NCBI GenBank assembly: GCA_945787805.1
Contig: CALZID010000001.1
Coordinates: forward strand, 186,001 to 250,000
Length of the DNA stretch: 64,000 bases
Direction: 5' to 3'
Origin: an uncultured Clostridia bacterium
GTDB lineage: Bacteria > Bacillota > Clostridia > Oscillospirales > Acutalibacteraceae
Shown here: positions 1 through 7,972 of the stretch, piece by piece
Numbering within the stretch: the first letter of the stretch is position 1
How the letters are laid out: every line of letters begins with the position of its first letter
Notes under the pieces: generated by a model
What the model was told of the DNA's origin: nothing
The model's input: only the letters and a program-made list of their open reading frames with translations
The model's database searches: none
Translations under genes and position numbers: made by a program

Positions 1-1355
1 ACAGCTATATTCTCATAACTGTTCTCGTACTCGGCGGGCTCTATTTTTCAATTCGTACAAAATGCGTACAGTTTAGACTTATAAAAGAACAGTTTAAAGC
101 AGTAATTGAAAAACCCGAAAACGGTGTTTCATCATTTCAGGCTCTCATGGTTTCAACCGCATCACGAGTCGGTACGGGTAATATAATAGGTGTTTCCACA
201 GCACTGTGCCTCGGTGGATTCGGCTCTGTGTTTTGGATGTGGATTATCGCAATTATCGGCAGCGCATCAGCCTTTGTTGAAAGCACGCTTGCACAAATAT
301 ACAAGCGTAAAGGTTCTGACGGCAGTTACGGCGGTCCTGCTTATTATATTGAAAGTTCATTGCATAACAGACCGCTGGCAATTGTGTTTTCCGTTCTGCT
401 GATTATTACTTACGGTTTCGGCTTTAATATGTTGGCGTCATATAACTTGCAGTCAACATTTTCAGGATACAGCTTTTATGATGCAAATGTAACTCCTTGG
501 ATAATAGGCATTATCGTTGCAATTGTTGTCGGATATTGCCTTTTCGGCGGCGGAAAACGAGTAATAAAGGTTACAAGCACATTGGTTCCCGTAATGGGTG
601 TTGCGTATATCGTTACGGCACTTATAATTGTGTTTATGAACATTGGTATTTTACCGAATATTATTAAAACAATCTTTATTGAAGCCTTTGATTTTAAGGC
701 AATTTTCGGCGGATTTTCAGGCTCATGCGTAATTTTCGGTATTAAGCGCGGTCTTTTCAGTAATGAAGCAGGCGTCGGTTCTGCTCCGAATGCGTCAGCC
801 TCGGCTGAAGTAAAGCATCCCGTAAAGCAAGGTCTTGTGCAAATTCTTTCGGTTTTTATTGATACAATTCTTGTTTGCTCCGCAACCGCTTTTTTGTGTA
901 TGAGTTCAGGGGTTGAGCCGTCAGCAGAGCTTTCGGGCGCACCTTATGTTCAGGCGGCACTCACCGAAACACTTGGGGCTTTCGGTCCGATTTTTATAAC
1001 AGTTGCAATGATTCTGTTTGCTTTTACAACACTTATCGGTAATCTGTATTATGTTGATAAATGCATATTCCATATTTATGGAAAAATGCCGGGCAAGGCA
1101 TTTATGTCCGCATATTATATTATTGTGTCTGCTATCATTTTTCTGGGTGCGGGACTTAATGCTGACTTGCTTTGGGGTATTGCCGATTTAACTATGGGTG
1201 GAATGGCACTTATCAATATGCCCGTTATTTTATATCTCGGCAAATATGCTTTTAGAGCATTAAAGGATTATGAAAAACAGCGCAAAAACGGTGTTGAACC
1301 TGTGTTCAAGGTGAAAAATATTGATTTGCCGCACAAAACAGATTACTGGAATTAA
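1..1355 (+). CDS. Alanine/glycine:cation symporter (AGCS family), 5' end cut by window edge
   Basis: The reading frame is open to the left edge (codons start at base 3), so the true start lies outside the window and about 450 C-terminal residues are present. The protein is hydrophobic with many membrane segments. It carries AGCS-family hallmarks: a PAYYIE segment near base 335 and the GLFSNEAGVGSAPNASA stretch near bases 750-800. AGCS carriers import alanine or glycine with Na+ or H+ across the cytoplasmic membrane; the exact substrate cannot be read from sequence. The C-terminal tail after the last helix is basic and cytoplasmic-looking. A terminator follows 6 bases after the stop, so this gene probably ends its transcript. 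Confidence 0.9.
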   Translation, partial: SYILITVLVLGGLYFSIRTKCVQFRLIKEQFKAVIEKPENGVSSFQALMVSTASRVGTGNIIGVSTALCLGGFGSVFWMWIIAIIGSASAFVESTLAQIYKRKGSDGSYGGPAYYIESSLHNRPLAIVFSVLLIITYGFGFNMLASYNLQSTFSGYSFYDANVTPWIIGIIVAIVVGYCLFGGGKRVIKVTSTLVPVMGVAYIVTALIIVFMNIGILPNIIKTIFIEAFDFKAIFGGFSGSCVIFGIKRGLFSNEAGVGSAPNASASAEVKHPVKQGLVQILSVFIDTILVCSATAFLCMSSGVEPSAELSGAPYVQAALTETLGAFGPIFITVAMILFAFTTLIGNLYYVDKCIFHIYGKMPGKAFMSAYYIIVSAIIFLGAGLNADLLWGIADLTMGGMALINMPVILYLGKYAFRALKDYEKQRKNGVEPVFKVKNIDLPHKTDYWN

Positions 1356-1361
1356 ACATAT

Positions 1362-1399
1362 AATCACTCTGTGCATAGACTGTACAGGGTGATTTTTTT
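1362..1399 (+). terminator. Rho-independent terminator after the symporter, overlapping the next gene's RBS
   Basis: An 11-bp stem (1362-1372 with 1384-1394, one G-T pair) has an 11-nt loop and is followed by a run of T residues. The 3' arm contains GGGTGA (1387-1392), which is the Shine-Dalgarno site of the next gene, and the T-run abuts its TTG start. Confidence 0.8.
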
Positions 1400-1883
1400 G
1401 CGAAGTTTTGATTATAACAGAAATAAATCTGTTGAATATGCAAAAAAGTGGGCATTGACAAGAAATCCGCAATATTTTGATTTTCACGGAATAGGTGGGG
1501 ACTGCACGAATTTTGCGTCGCAGTGTATCTATGCGGGTGCAGGAGTAATGAACTATACAAAGGACTACGGTTGGTATTATATTTCACCGAATAACCGTTC
1601 AGCCGCTTGGTCCGGCGTTCAGTATCTATATAGATTTTTAACTACCAATGAGAGTGTCGGTCCCGTAGGAAGAAATGCGGAATTCAGTGAACTTCAGCTT
1701 GGTGATGTAATATTTCTGAGTAACGGTCAAAGACTGTATCACACGCTTGTTGTATCGGGGTTTGACACGGACGGTGAAATTTTGATTTGTGCTCACACGG
1801 TTGATTCGTATATGCGCCGATTAGACAGTTATAGATACTATTCTGCATTCCCAGTGCACATTGAAAAAGTTAATTCTTGGTAA
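1398..1883 (+). CDS. Putative amidase-domain protein (Amidase_6-like)
   Basis: The product is 161 aa from a TTG start placed by GGGTGA at 1387-1392; a GTG at 1371 is also in frame but lies inside the terminator hairpin. The sequence matches what I know of the putative amidase domain (Amidase_6): N-terminal YNRNKSVEYAKKWA, then the Cys-containing GGDCTNFASQCIYAGAG motif (likely nucleophile Cys), a GDVIFL segment and a His in LYHTLVVSGF that would complete an NlpC/P60-like Cys-His pair. No signal peptide is visible, so it would act in the cytoplasm unless exported another way. The substrate is unknown. It has no obvious promoter of its own and may rely on read-through. Confidence 0.75.
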   Translation: MRSFDYNRNKSVEYAKKWALTRNPQYFDFHGIGGDCTNFASQCIYAGAGVMNYTKDYGWYYISPNNRSAAWSGVQYLYRFLTTNESVGPVGRNAEFSELQLGDVIFLSNGQRLYHTLVVSGFDTDGEILICAHTVDSYMRRLDSYRYYSAFPVHIEKVNSW

Positions 1884-1887
1884 AATG

Positions 1888-1916
1888 TTGACTATAACAA
1901 AACTTTGTGCTATAAA
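1888..1916 (+). promoter_or_regulatory. Sigma-A-type promoter for the orphan membrane protein
   Basis: TTGACT (1888-1893) and TATAAA (1911-1916) are separated by 17 nt. A second TATAAT lies at 1922-1927 but lacks a well-spaced -35. Confidence 0.55.
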
Positions 1917-1959
1917 GATAGTATAATATTGTTTTGTTGATAGTTTCGGGGTGGTAACG

Positions 1960-2370
1960 TTGAAGATTCCGTTTTCTTGTTATGATAACTGGGCACAATT
2001 ACCAATGAAAATTTGTTTAGGTGCTGGTGTTACTTTAGTTGGCTCAGCTCTCTATAGTTCTGCCAATGAAATAAGTGCTACTGGTAGGGACTCAGGTGGG
2101 TATAATATATATTTTACAATAGGCTTAATTTGTTTGGGACTTTTTGTTGTGTTTAAAATTATAAATTGGCGTATTGCTATAAACGAACAAGATGATGAAT
2201 TGTTTAATGTTGTTAACGATCTTTATACAAAGTTGGTTTCAGATGGGCTTTCACCAAATGTAGCTAAAAATAGTATAAAGTCATATTTTGCTGATAAATA
2301 TAAAAATGGCGAAATAGATCCGAATGTTTGCGCTAGATTGTTTAAATTAATAGATAATAGATTAGAATAA
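1960..2370 (+). CDS. Unknown two-helix membrane protein
   Basis: The product is 136 aa from a TTG start preceded by GGGGTGG (1948-1954); a GTG at 1951 is in frame but sits within that site. I do not recognise the family. Two hydrophobic segments (about residues 17-34 and 50-66) flank a short Ser/Gly-rich loop, followed by a soluble, charged, helical C-terminal half of about 70 aa. It has its own promoter and a strong terminator, so it is a monocistronic unit. Codon use looks more AT-rich than in its neighbours, for example many TTT, TTA, AAT and GTT codons, which is compatible with recent acquisition but not proof. It could be a membrane-anchored regulator or stress protein; no function is claimed. 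Confidence 0.6.
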   Translation: MKIPFSCYDNWAQLPMKICLGAGVTLVGSALYSSANEISATGRDSGGYNIYFTIGLICLGLFVVFKIINWRIAINEQDDELFNVVNDLYTKLVSDGLSPNVAKNSIKSYFADKYKNGEIDPNVCARLFKLIDNRLE

Positions 2371-2371
2371 C

Positions 2372-2404
2372 AAAAAAAGGATTGGTTTATGCCAATCCTT
2401 TTTT
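2372..2404. terminator. Bidirectional terminator between convergent genes
   Basis: GGATTGG and CCAATCC with A- and T-tracts on either side form a stem of about 12 bp (2374-2385 with 2392-2404) and a 6-nt loop. It can terminate the membrane-protein gene on the plus strand and capA on the minus strand. Confidence 0.85.
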
Positions 2405-2407
2405 GTA

Positions 2408-3571
2408 TTACATTTGTTCTAAAATATAGTTTTTAACATCTTCTAATTTGCTTTCTTTCCATTTGCCGTTTTCAGCCTGTTCTGCAAGCGGACAAATAAT
2501 GTAAAAATCTAAAGTTTCACCGGGTACTCGACCCGTTCTTAACGGTTCGGCAAAATGCTCTTTCCATTTTTCTTCGGTTGCGCCCTTAAATTCTTCGGGC
2601 TTTAAATAGGTCATTTGTCTTTTTGTTGCCGAAATAAGCATTTTAGCCGATAGCGGAGCTAAAAGGTTGTATTCTTCTTCCTGAACATCAACGAATATTC
2701 TCGGCAGCTCATCCTTTACGATATGTTCAATACCACGCTCTATTTTTAGTCCCATAGGCTCAAAATTAAACTCGTTTTCAGTAAAATTAAGTTTTATAAG
2801 CAGTCCGATATCGGTATTGAACTGCGAACGCTGATAATCAGTATCGAATATAAAATTACCTAATGAATAGAAAATGATTTTATCTCCCACAGTTTCAAAG
2901 TTCATAGGTACATGCGGGTGATGTGCAATAACAATATCAGCGCCCATTTCAAGATATTTATGATATCTTTCTCTTGTGTAAGGAGATGGAAGCGGAGTAA
3001 ATTCTTCGCCTGCGTGCGCTACAACAATACACCAACGGCAACTCTTTTTAATTTCGTCAATAGACTTTTGAATTTCATCCAAATCGCTCCAACTGTAACA
3101 ACCGGGCTTGTCGGTATCTGCTTTTCTGCAAGCACGCTGATAGCCGACTCCAAACATACCGATTCCACCGGCTTCGCTTATAATTACAGGCTTTCGGGCA
3201 TCTTCTATGTTCATTCCCGCACCGATTGTTTTAGCGCCTAATTCATTAGCAATTTTTAATGTGCTTTCAATACCGTAAGCGCCCGCATCCATAATATGAT
3301 TATTACAGATATTCCATATATCTGCTTTCATATTTTTCAGGACTTTAACTGCTTTTGGGTCAATGGTATGCAATAACTGTTGAACACCGCTTTGAGTAGT
3401 GTTCTGTTCGGCGTTTGCTATCGGACCTTCAACATTTGTAATAACATGGTCGGCACTGTGAAGAAAATCCAGAATTTCTTTTGAAATCAAGTTTTCATCA
3501 TCCCATTTACCGTACATATAACGGTCAAAACCGATGTCGCCGGTAAAAACCAAAGAAGTTTTTTCTTTCAT
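2408..3571 (-). CDS. CapA-family metallophosphatase-like protein
   Basis: The product is 387 aa and belongs to the CapA (PGA_cap) branch of the calcineurin-like phosphoesterase fold. Metal-binding motifs appear in order: FTGDIGFDR near the N-terminus, TNVEGPI, NICNNHIMDAG, VVAHAGEEF, and IAHHPHVP followed by YSLGNFIFD. Founding members take part in poly-gamma-glutamate capsule synthesis, but no capB, capC or capD is nearby and no signal peptide is visible, so a cytoplasmic phosphoesterase of unknown substrate is a safer reading. The start has a GAAAGG site just upstream. The gene begins 14 bases after the tRNA-Leu terminator with no room for a full promoter between them. Confidence 0.85.
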   Translation of the reverse strand: MKEKTSLVFTGDIGFDRYMYGKWDDENLISKEILDFLHSADHVITNVEGPIANAEQNTTQSGVQQLLHTIDPKAVKVLKNMKADIWNICNNHIMDAGAYGIESTLKIANELGAKTIGAGMNIEDARKPVIISEAGGIGMFGVGYQRACRKADTDKPGCYSWSDLDEIQKSIDEIKKSCRWCIVVAHAGEEFTPLPSPYTRERYHKYLEMGADIVIAHHPHVPMNFETVGDKIIFYSLGNFIFDTDYQRSQFNTDIGLLIKLNFTENEFNFEPMGLKIERGIEHIVKDELPRIFVDVQEEEYNLLAPLSAKMLISATKRQMTYLKPEEFKGATEEKWKEHFAEPLRTGRVPGETLDFYIICPLAEQAENGKWKESKLEDVKNYILEQM

Positions 3572-3585
3572 ATAAATTACCTTTC

Positions 3586-3614
3586 AAAAAAATCCCGACA
3601 AGAAGCCGGGATTT
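3586..3614 (-). terminator. Terminator of tRNA-Leu
   Basis: On the minus strand AAATCCCGGC pairs with GTCGGGATTT across a 5-nt loop, with a run of T residues beyond it. The T-run is followed directly by the capA ribosome-binding site. Confidence 0.8.
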
Positions 3615-3619
3615 CATTT

Positions 3620-3704
3620 TGGTGCGGGTAGCAGGGGTCGAACCTGTACACCTCTCGGCACAAGATCCTAAATCTTGCGTGTCTGCCAATTCCACCATAC
3701 CCGC
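3620..3704 (-). tRNA. tRNA-Leu (anticodon UAG)
   Basis: A full cloverleaf can be folded by eye: acceptor stem GCGGGTA/TACCCGC, anticodon stem CAAGA/TCTTG with loop TTTAGGA (anticodon at plus positions 3668-3670), a long class II variable arm (TGCCGAGAGGTG region) typical of leucine tRNAs, and the T arm with GGTTCGA. The 3' CCA is encoded in the DNA. It decodes CUA and, by wobble, other CUN codons. Confidence 0.97.
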
Positions 3705-3716
3705 TGATACAAGTGT

Positions 3717-3745
3717 ATTATATCAAAGAAATTTTGAAAATTCAA
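3717..3745 (-). promoter_or_regulatory. Promoter of tRNA-Leu
   Basis: On the minus strand TTGAAT (3740-3745) and a perfect TATAAT (3717-3722) are separated by 17 nt, about 13 bases before the tRNA 5' end. Confidence 0.75.
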
Positions 3746-3762
3746 TAGACAAATCCTATAAT
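3734..3762 (+). promoter_or_regulatory. Promoter of the GH2-WYL pair
   Basis: TTGAAA (3734-3739) and TATAAT (3757-3762) are spaced by 17 nt. The box overlaps the divergent tRNA-Leu promoter, so the two RNA polymerase sites probably exclude each other. Confidence 0.65.
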
Positions 3763-3825
3763 ATGTTATAAAATATATTTTAATAAATTGCCGCAATCGG
3801 CGTTCTTCAGTTTGGAGTGAAAAAT

Positions 3826-5601
3826 ATGGGATTTATGAAAACTCGTTGGACAGATAGAATTGACAAAAATAATCCGTTGCCCGAATATCCCCGTCCGCAA
3901 ATGGAAAGAAGTGACTGGATGTCACTTAACGGCGTTTATGAGTATGCAATAAAAGGCGCTAACTGTGAATGGGCTGATAATTTTGACGGTGAAATTATAG
4001 TACCTTTTGCTATCGAGAGTATGCTTTCGGGTATCGAAAAGCCTTTACTTCCAAGTCAAAGACTTTGGTATAAAAAAATGTTTTCTTTACCCGAAAATAT
4101 GAAAGGAAAGAATATTCTTCTTAACTTCGGAGCGGTAGATTGGCAGTGTAAAGTATTCATTAACAAATCACTTGCAGGAACTCATACCGGCGGTTATACT
4201 TCTTTTACACTTGACATTACCGACCTGCTTAACGACGGTGAAAATGAACTTGTTGTCTGCGTTTATGACCCAACTGATAAAGGCTGGCAGCAGCGGGGCA
4301 AGCAGGTTATCAAACCGCACGGTTTTTGGTATGTCGCAACATCGGGTATATGGCAAAGTGTTTGGCTTGAAGCAACCGATAAATGTCATATCACAAAGCT
4401 TCGTATGATACCTGATATTGACGAAAAGACTCTTAGAATTAAAACTTTTGCAACAGAAGAAAACCTTGATGTAAAGGTTACTGTTTTTGATAATGAAACT
4501 ATTTTATCTGAAAATAGCGTTTCAATGGACGCTGAAATTAAATTTGATGATATAAAACTTTGGTCACCTGAAAATCCGTTCCTATACGACCTTAAAATCG
4601 AGCTTATTAAAGACGGCAAAACTGTTGATACTGTTAAGAGTTATGTAGGTATGAGAAAATTCTCAACGAAAAAAGACAATTACGGAATACCGAGATTTTT
4701 CCTTAACAATGAACCTTACTTCCAGAAAGGTCTTCTTGACCAAGGCTATTGGTCGGACGGCGGTATGACGCCACCGACGGACGAAGCGATGATTTATGAT
4801 ATTGAAACTATGAAGAGATTAGGCTTCAATATGCTCCGCAAACACATAAAGGTTGAGCTTGACCGTTGGTATTATCACTGTGACCGACTGGGAATGCTTG
4901 TGTGGCAGGATATGGTGAGCGGCGGCGAATATATCGGTGATTTTGTTGCGGGTGTAATTCCTAATGTTGCCGGTTTCTTCCACTCAACAAAGGTTAAGGT
5001 TAAAGATGATAACTATAAAGTCTTCAACCGTACAGAGAAAAAATGGCGTGATGAATATAAGCGGGAACTCAACGAAATGTTAAATCAGTTGTTTAACCAC
5101 ACCTGTATTTCTGTTTGGGTGCCCTTTAACGAAGGCTGGGGACAGTTTGACTCCGTTCAAATTGCCACAAGTGTAAAAAACTTTGATCCCACAAGACTTG
5201 TTGACCATGCAAGCGGTTGGTACGACCACGGAGCAGGCGACTTCACAAGTATTCACAAATACATTCTCCCGACTTATGCTCCCAAAAATGACGGCAGAAT
5301 ATTTGTGCTTTCGGAGTTTGGCGGATACAGCAGAATCGTCAGTGACCACACTTGGGACGAAACGAAGAGCTTCGGCTATATGATGTATAAAACAAAAGAC
5401 GAGCTTACAAAAGCATATAAAAAGCTCCACGAAAGGCAGATTGTTCCGCTCATTGACAAGGGACTCAGCGCAACTGTTTATACCCAGGTAAGCGATGTTG
5501 AAAACGAAGTAAACGGTATTTTGACTTATGACCGTGAGCATATTAAAATTGATGAAGATGTTATCATCGACATCAATAATAAGCTTACAATAATGAAATA
5601 G
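3826..5601 (+). CDS. Glycoside hydrolase family 2 protein
   Basis: The product is 591 aa from the ATG placed by GGAGTGA; a GTG at 3817 overlaps that site and is less likely. The order of domains is the GH2 set: sugar-binding jelly roll (about residues 20-180), immunoglobulin-like sandwich (about 180-275, ending LWSPENPFLYDL), and a TIM barrel. The acid/base is in WVPFNEGWGQ (Glu436) and the nucleophile in LSEFGGYS (Glu497). There is no signal peptide, so it acts in the cytoplasm on imported oligosaccharides. It is short for a LacZ and lacks the C-terminal small-chain domain; beta-galactosidase, beta-glucuronidase or beta-mannosidase activity cannot be told apart here. It is followed by a coupled WYL regulator. 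Confidence 0.9.
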   Translation: MGFMKTRWTDRIDKNNPLPEYPRPQMERSDWMSLNGVYEYAIKGANCEWADNFDGEIIVPFAIESMLSGIEKPLLPSQRLWYKKMFSLPENMKGKNILLNFGAVDWQCKVFINKSLAGTHTGGYTSFTLDITDLLNDGENELVVCVYDPTDKGWQQRGKQVIKPHGFWYVATSGIWQSVWLEATDKCHITKLRMIPDIDEKTLRIKTFATEENLDVKVTVFDNETILSENSVSMDAEIKFDDIKLWSPENPFLYDLKIELIKDGKTVDTVKSYVGMRKFSTKKDNYGIPRFFLNNEPYFQKGLLDQGYWSDGGMTPPTDEAMIYDIETMKRLGFNMLRKHIKVELDRWYYHCDRLGMLVWQDMVSGGEYIGDFVAGVIPNVAGFFHSTKVKVKDDNYKVFNRTEKKWRDEYKRELNEMLNQLFNHTCISVWVPFNEGWGQFDSVQIATSVKNFDPTRLVDHASGWYDHGAGDFTSIHKYILPTYAPKNDGRIFVLSEFGGYSRIVSDHTWDETKSFGYMMYKTKDELTKAYKKLHERQIVPLIDKGLSATVYTQVSDVENEVNGILTYDREHIKIDEDVIIDINNKLTIMK

Positions 5602-5603
5602 TT

Positions 5604-6605
5604 ATGAAAAGTGCATCAAAACAAAAATTAAGATTACTATATATCATTGATATTCTTGCGAGCAAATCCGACGAAGAGCATTTGCTCTCTGCAAGCGATA
5701 TAATCCGTTATCTTCGTGAAGATTACGGTATTGAGTGTGAACGGAAAACCGTTTATGACTGTATTGACTGTCTTAATGAATACGGCTATGAAATCATAAA
5801 GTCGCAGTCACCGAGAGGCTATTTTATGGCGCCCTATTATTTTGAATTGCCCGAATTAAGGCTGCTCATTGATGCCGTTCAATCCGCTAATTTTATATCT
5901 GCAAAGAAGACGAAAGCTCTGCTTAAAAAGTTTTCAAAATTTGCAAGCGTATATCAATATCGCAGAATTGAAAAACAGGTTTATATTGATAGCCGTAATA
6001 AATGCGATAACGAAAGCATTTTTTACAATATTGATATTCTTGATTCTGCAATTCTTAAACGAAGACAGGTTGAAGTTGTCTATCGAAGAAGAAAAGTTGT
6101 CGACGGAAAAAAAGCGGTTTATGATGAGAAAACAATGCTCATAAATCCTTACGCTTTGATTTGGTCAAATGACCATTATTATTTAGTTGGCAATCACAGT
6201 AAATATGATAATTTGATTCATCTAAGAGTTGACCGTTTAAAAAGTGTGGTTGTTACAGATAATATTGCTCGGCGTTTTTCCGATGTTTCGCCATATACTG
6301 TATCTTTTGATACAGCCGATTACAGCAATAAGCATCTCTCTATGTTTTCAGGTGATATTAAACCCGTTGAGTTCATCTGCAATAACTCAATAATTGAAGA
6401 ATTTATTGATAGATTCGGCGAAAAATGTTCAATGCGACCTTTTGATGATGAACATTTTGTCGCAAAAACAGATGTTGCGGTTACAGATGGCTTAGTATCG
6501 TGGGTTATGCAGTATGGTGACAAGATTAAAGTCAGGTCACCGAAAGAGCTTAAAAATATGATTATAGACAAAACAAATTCGATTTTAGCCCAATATAATG
6601 GATAA
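5604..6605 (+). CDS. WYL-domain transcriptional regulator
   Basis: The product is 333 aa with an N-terminal DeoR/HTH_11-like winged helix (about residues 1-75, ending with the wing at SQSPRGYFM) and a WYL domain (about 150-230, core ALIWSNDHYYLVGNHSKYDN and HLRVDRL), then a C-terminal WCX-like extension. WYL proteins bind small ligands or nucleic acid and regulate neighbouring genes. The ATG lies 2 bases after the GH2 stop with no clear Shine-Dalgarno, which suggests translational coupling. The likely job is autogenous control of the sugar-hydrolase pair, inferred from position only. The gene has no visible terminator before pgk. Confidence 0.88.
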   Translation: MKSASKQKLRLLYIIDILASKSDEEHLLSASDIIRYLREDYGIECERKTVYDCIDCLNEYGYEIIKSQSPRGYFMAPYYFELPELRLLIDAVQSANFISAKKTKALLKKFSKFASVYQYRRIEKQVYIDSRNKCDNESIFYNIDILDSAILKRRQVEVVYRRRKVVDGKKAVYDEKTMLINPYALIWSNDHYYLVGNHSKYDNLIHLRVDRLKSVVVTDNIARRFSDVSPYTVSFDTADYSNKHLSMFSGDIKPVEFICNNSIIEEFIDRFGEKCSMRPFDDEHFVAKTDVAVTDGLVSWVMQYGDKIKVRSPKELKNMIIDKTNSILAQYNG

Positions 6606-6639
6606 AGTGATAAATTTTTAACAAATATATTTATAACAC

Positions 6640-6668
6640 TTGAAAATTCATTATATTTGTTATAAAAT
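6640..6668 (+). promoter_or_regulatory. Probable promoter of the pgk operon
   Basis: TTGAAA (6640-6645) lies 17 nt before TAAAAT (6663-6668); an overlapping TATAAA at 6661-6666 gives a 15-nt spacer. It is placed about 45 bases before the pgk start. Confidence 0.5.
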
Positions 6669-6714
6669 ATTAAAGGTTAAATTTATAAATTATTTCTGAA
6701 AGGATGTATTTTTA

Positions 6715-7908
6715 ATGAGCAGTGCATTAAACAAAAAGACTGTTGAAGATTTACAGGTAACAGGCAAGAGAGTTCTTGTCCGTTGCGACTTCAATGTAAA
6801 AATGGAAAATGGCGTTATTACAAGCGACAAGAGAATTGTTGCTTCGTTGCCGACAATCAAATATCTTATCGAAAACAAGGCAAAGGTTATTCTTTGTTCA
6901 CACCTTGGCCGTCCGAAGGGCGAAGTAGTTCCTGAATTTTCTCTCGCTCCTGTTGCCGCAAGACTTTCCGAGCTTCTCGGTCAAGAGGTTAAAATGGCAA
7001 AGGATGTTGTAGGGGAGAGTGCGCAATCTCTCGCAGCTGACCTTAAAGACGGTGAAGTTCTTCTTCTCGAAAATGTTCGTTATGAAAAAGGCGAAACAAA
7101 GAACGACCCTGAACTCAGCAAAAAATTTGCTGACCTTGCAGAGCTTTATGTCAACGATGCTTTCGGTTCAGCTCACAGAGCTCACTCATCAACAACGGGC
7201 GTAGCAGATTATCTTCCTGCAGCTTGCGGTTACCTTATTCAGAAAGAAATCGAATTCATCGGCGGTGCTCTTGAAAATCCAAAGAGACCTCTCGTTGCAA
7301 TTCTTGGCGGCGCAAAGGTATCCGATAAAATCGGAGTTATCACAAACCTTATAGATAAATGCGACACACTTATCATCGGTGGCGGTATGGCTTACACATT
7401 TATGAAAGCACTCGGCCACAATATCGGTAATTCACTTCTTGAAGAAGACAAGGTTGAGCTTGCAGCCGAAATGATGAAGAAAGCAGAAGAAAAAGGTGTT
7501 AAATTCCTTATTCCGGTTGACAACAAAGTCGGTAAAGAGTATAAGCCCGATACAGAAGCAATGGTTGTAAATTCCGATGATATTCCTGACGGCTGGATGG
7601 GACTTGACATCGGTCCTAAGACACAAGCTATTTTTGCCGATGCAGTTAAAGATGCAGGAACAGTTATCTGGAACGGACCTATGGGCGTTTCCGAATGGGA
7701 AGCATTTGCTTCAGGCACAATTGCAGTTGCAACAGCTATTGCTGATAGCAATGCTATTTCTATCATCGGCGGCGGTGACTCGGCAGCGGCTATCCAAAAA
7801 CTCGGTTTTGCCGACAAGATGTCACACATCTCAACAGGCGGCGGCGCTTCTCTTGAATATCTTGAAGGCAAAGACCTTCCGGGTATTGCAGCACTTGACG
7901 AGAAATAA
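6715..7908 (+). CDS. pgk: Phosphoglycerate kinase
   Basis: The 397-aa product has the usual bacterial length. It contains the substrate-binding start VRCDFNVKM, the HLGRPKG segment, [11 protein letters not shown], the hinge region [12 protein letters not shown] and the C-terminal nucleotide motif GGGDSAAA. It makes ATP and 3-phosphoglycerate from 1,3-bisphosphoglycerate in the cytoplasm. The ATG is preceded by GAAAGGA. It heads a pgk-tpiA-gpmI cluster; gap is not present just upstream, unlike the common gap-pgk-tpi-gpm-eno order. The high use of preferred codons fits strong expression. Confidence 0.98.
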   Translation: MSSALNKKTVEDLQVTGKRVLVRCDFNVKMENGVITSDKRIVASLPTIKYLIENKAKVILCSHLGRPKGEVVPEFSLAPVAARLSELLGQEVKMAKDVVGESAQSLAADLKDGEVLLLENVRYEKGETKNDPELSKKFADLAELYVNDAFGSAHRAHSSTTGVADYLPAACGYLIQKEIEFIGGALENPKRPLVAILGGAKVSDKIGVITNLIDKCDTLIIGGGMAYTFMKALGHNIGNSLLEEDKVELAAEMMKKAEEKGVKFLIPVDNKVGKEYKPDTEAMVVNSDDIPDGWMGLDIGPKTQAIFADAVKDAGTVIWNGPMGVSEWEAFASGTIAVATAIADSNAISIIGGGDSAAAIQKLGFADKMSHISTGGGASLEYLEGKDLPGIAALDEK

Positions 7909-7922
7909 TTTTAATATATTTT

Positions 7923-7946
7923 TGGGAGAGCTTTGCGGTTCTCCCA
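7923..7946 (+). other. Intercistronic hairpin between pgk and tpiA
   Basis: TGGGAGA (7923-7929) pairs with TCTCCCA (7940-7946) over a 10-nt loop. It lacks a downstream T-run, so it is more likely a processing or mRNA-stabilising stem than a terminator. Confidence 0.4.
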
Positions 7947-7972
7947 CAATTTATGATAAGGAGTAGTTTATT

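Noticed and set aside
2408..3571. CapA as evidence of a poly-gamma-glutamate capsule locus
   Set aside because: No capB, capC, capD or export genes in the neighbourhood, and no signal peptide.
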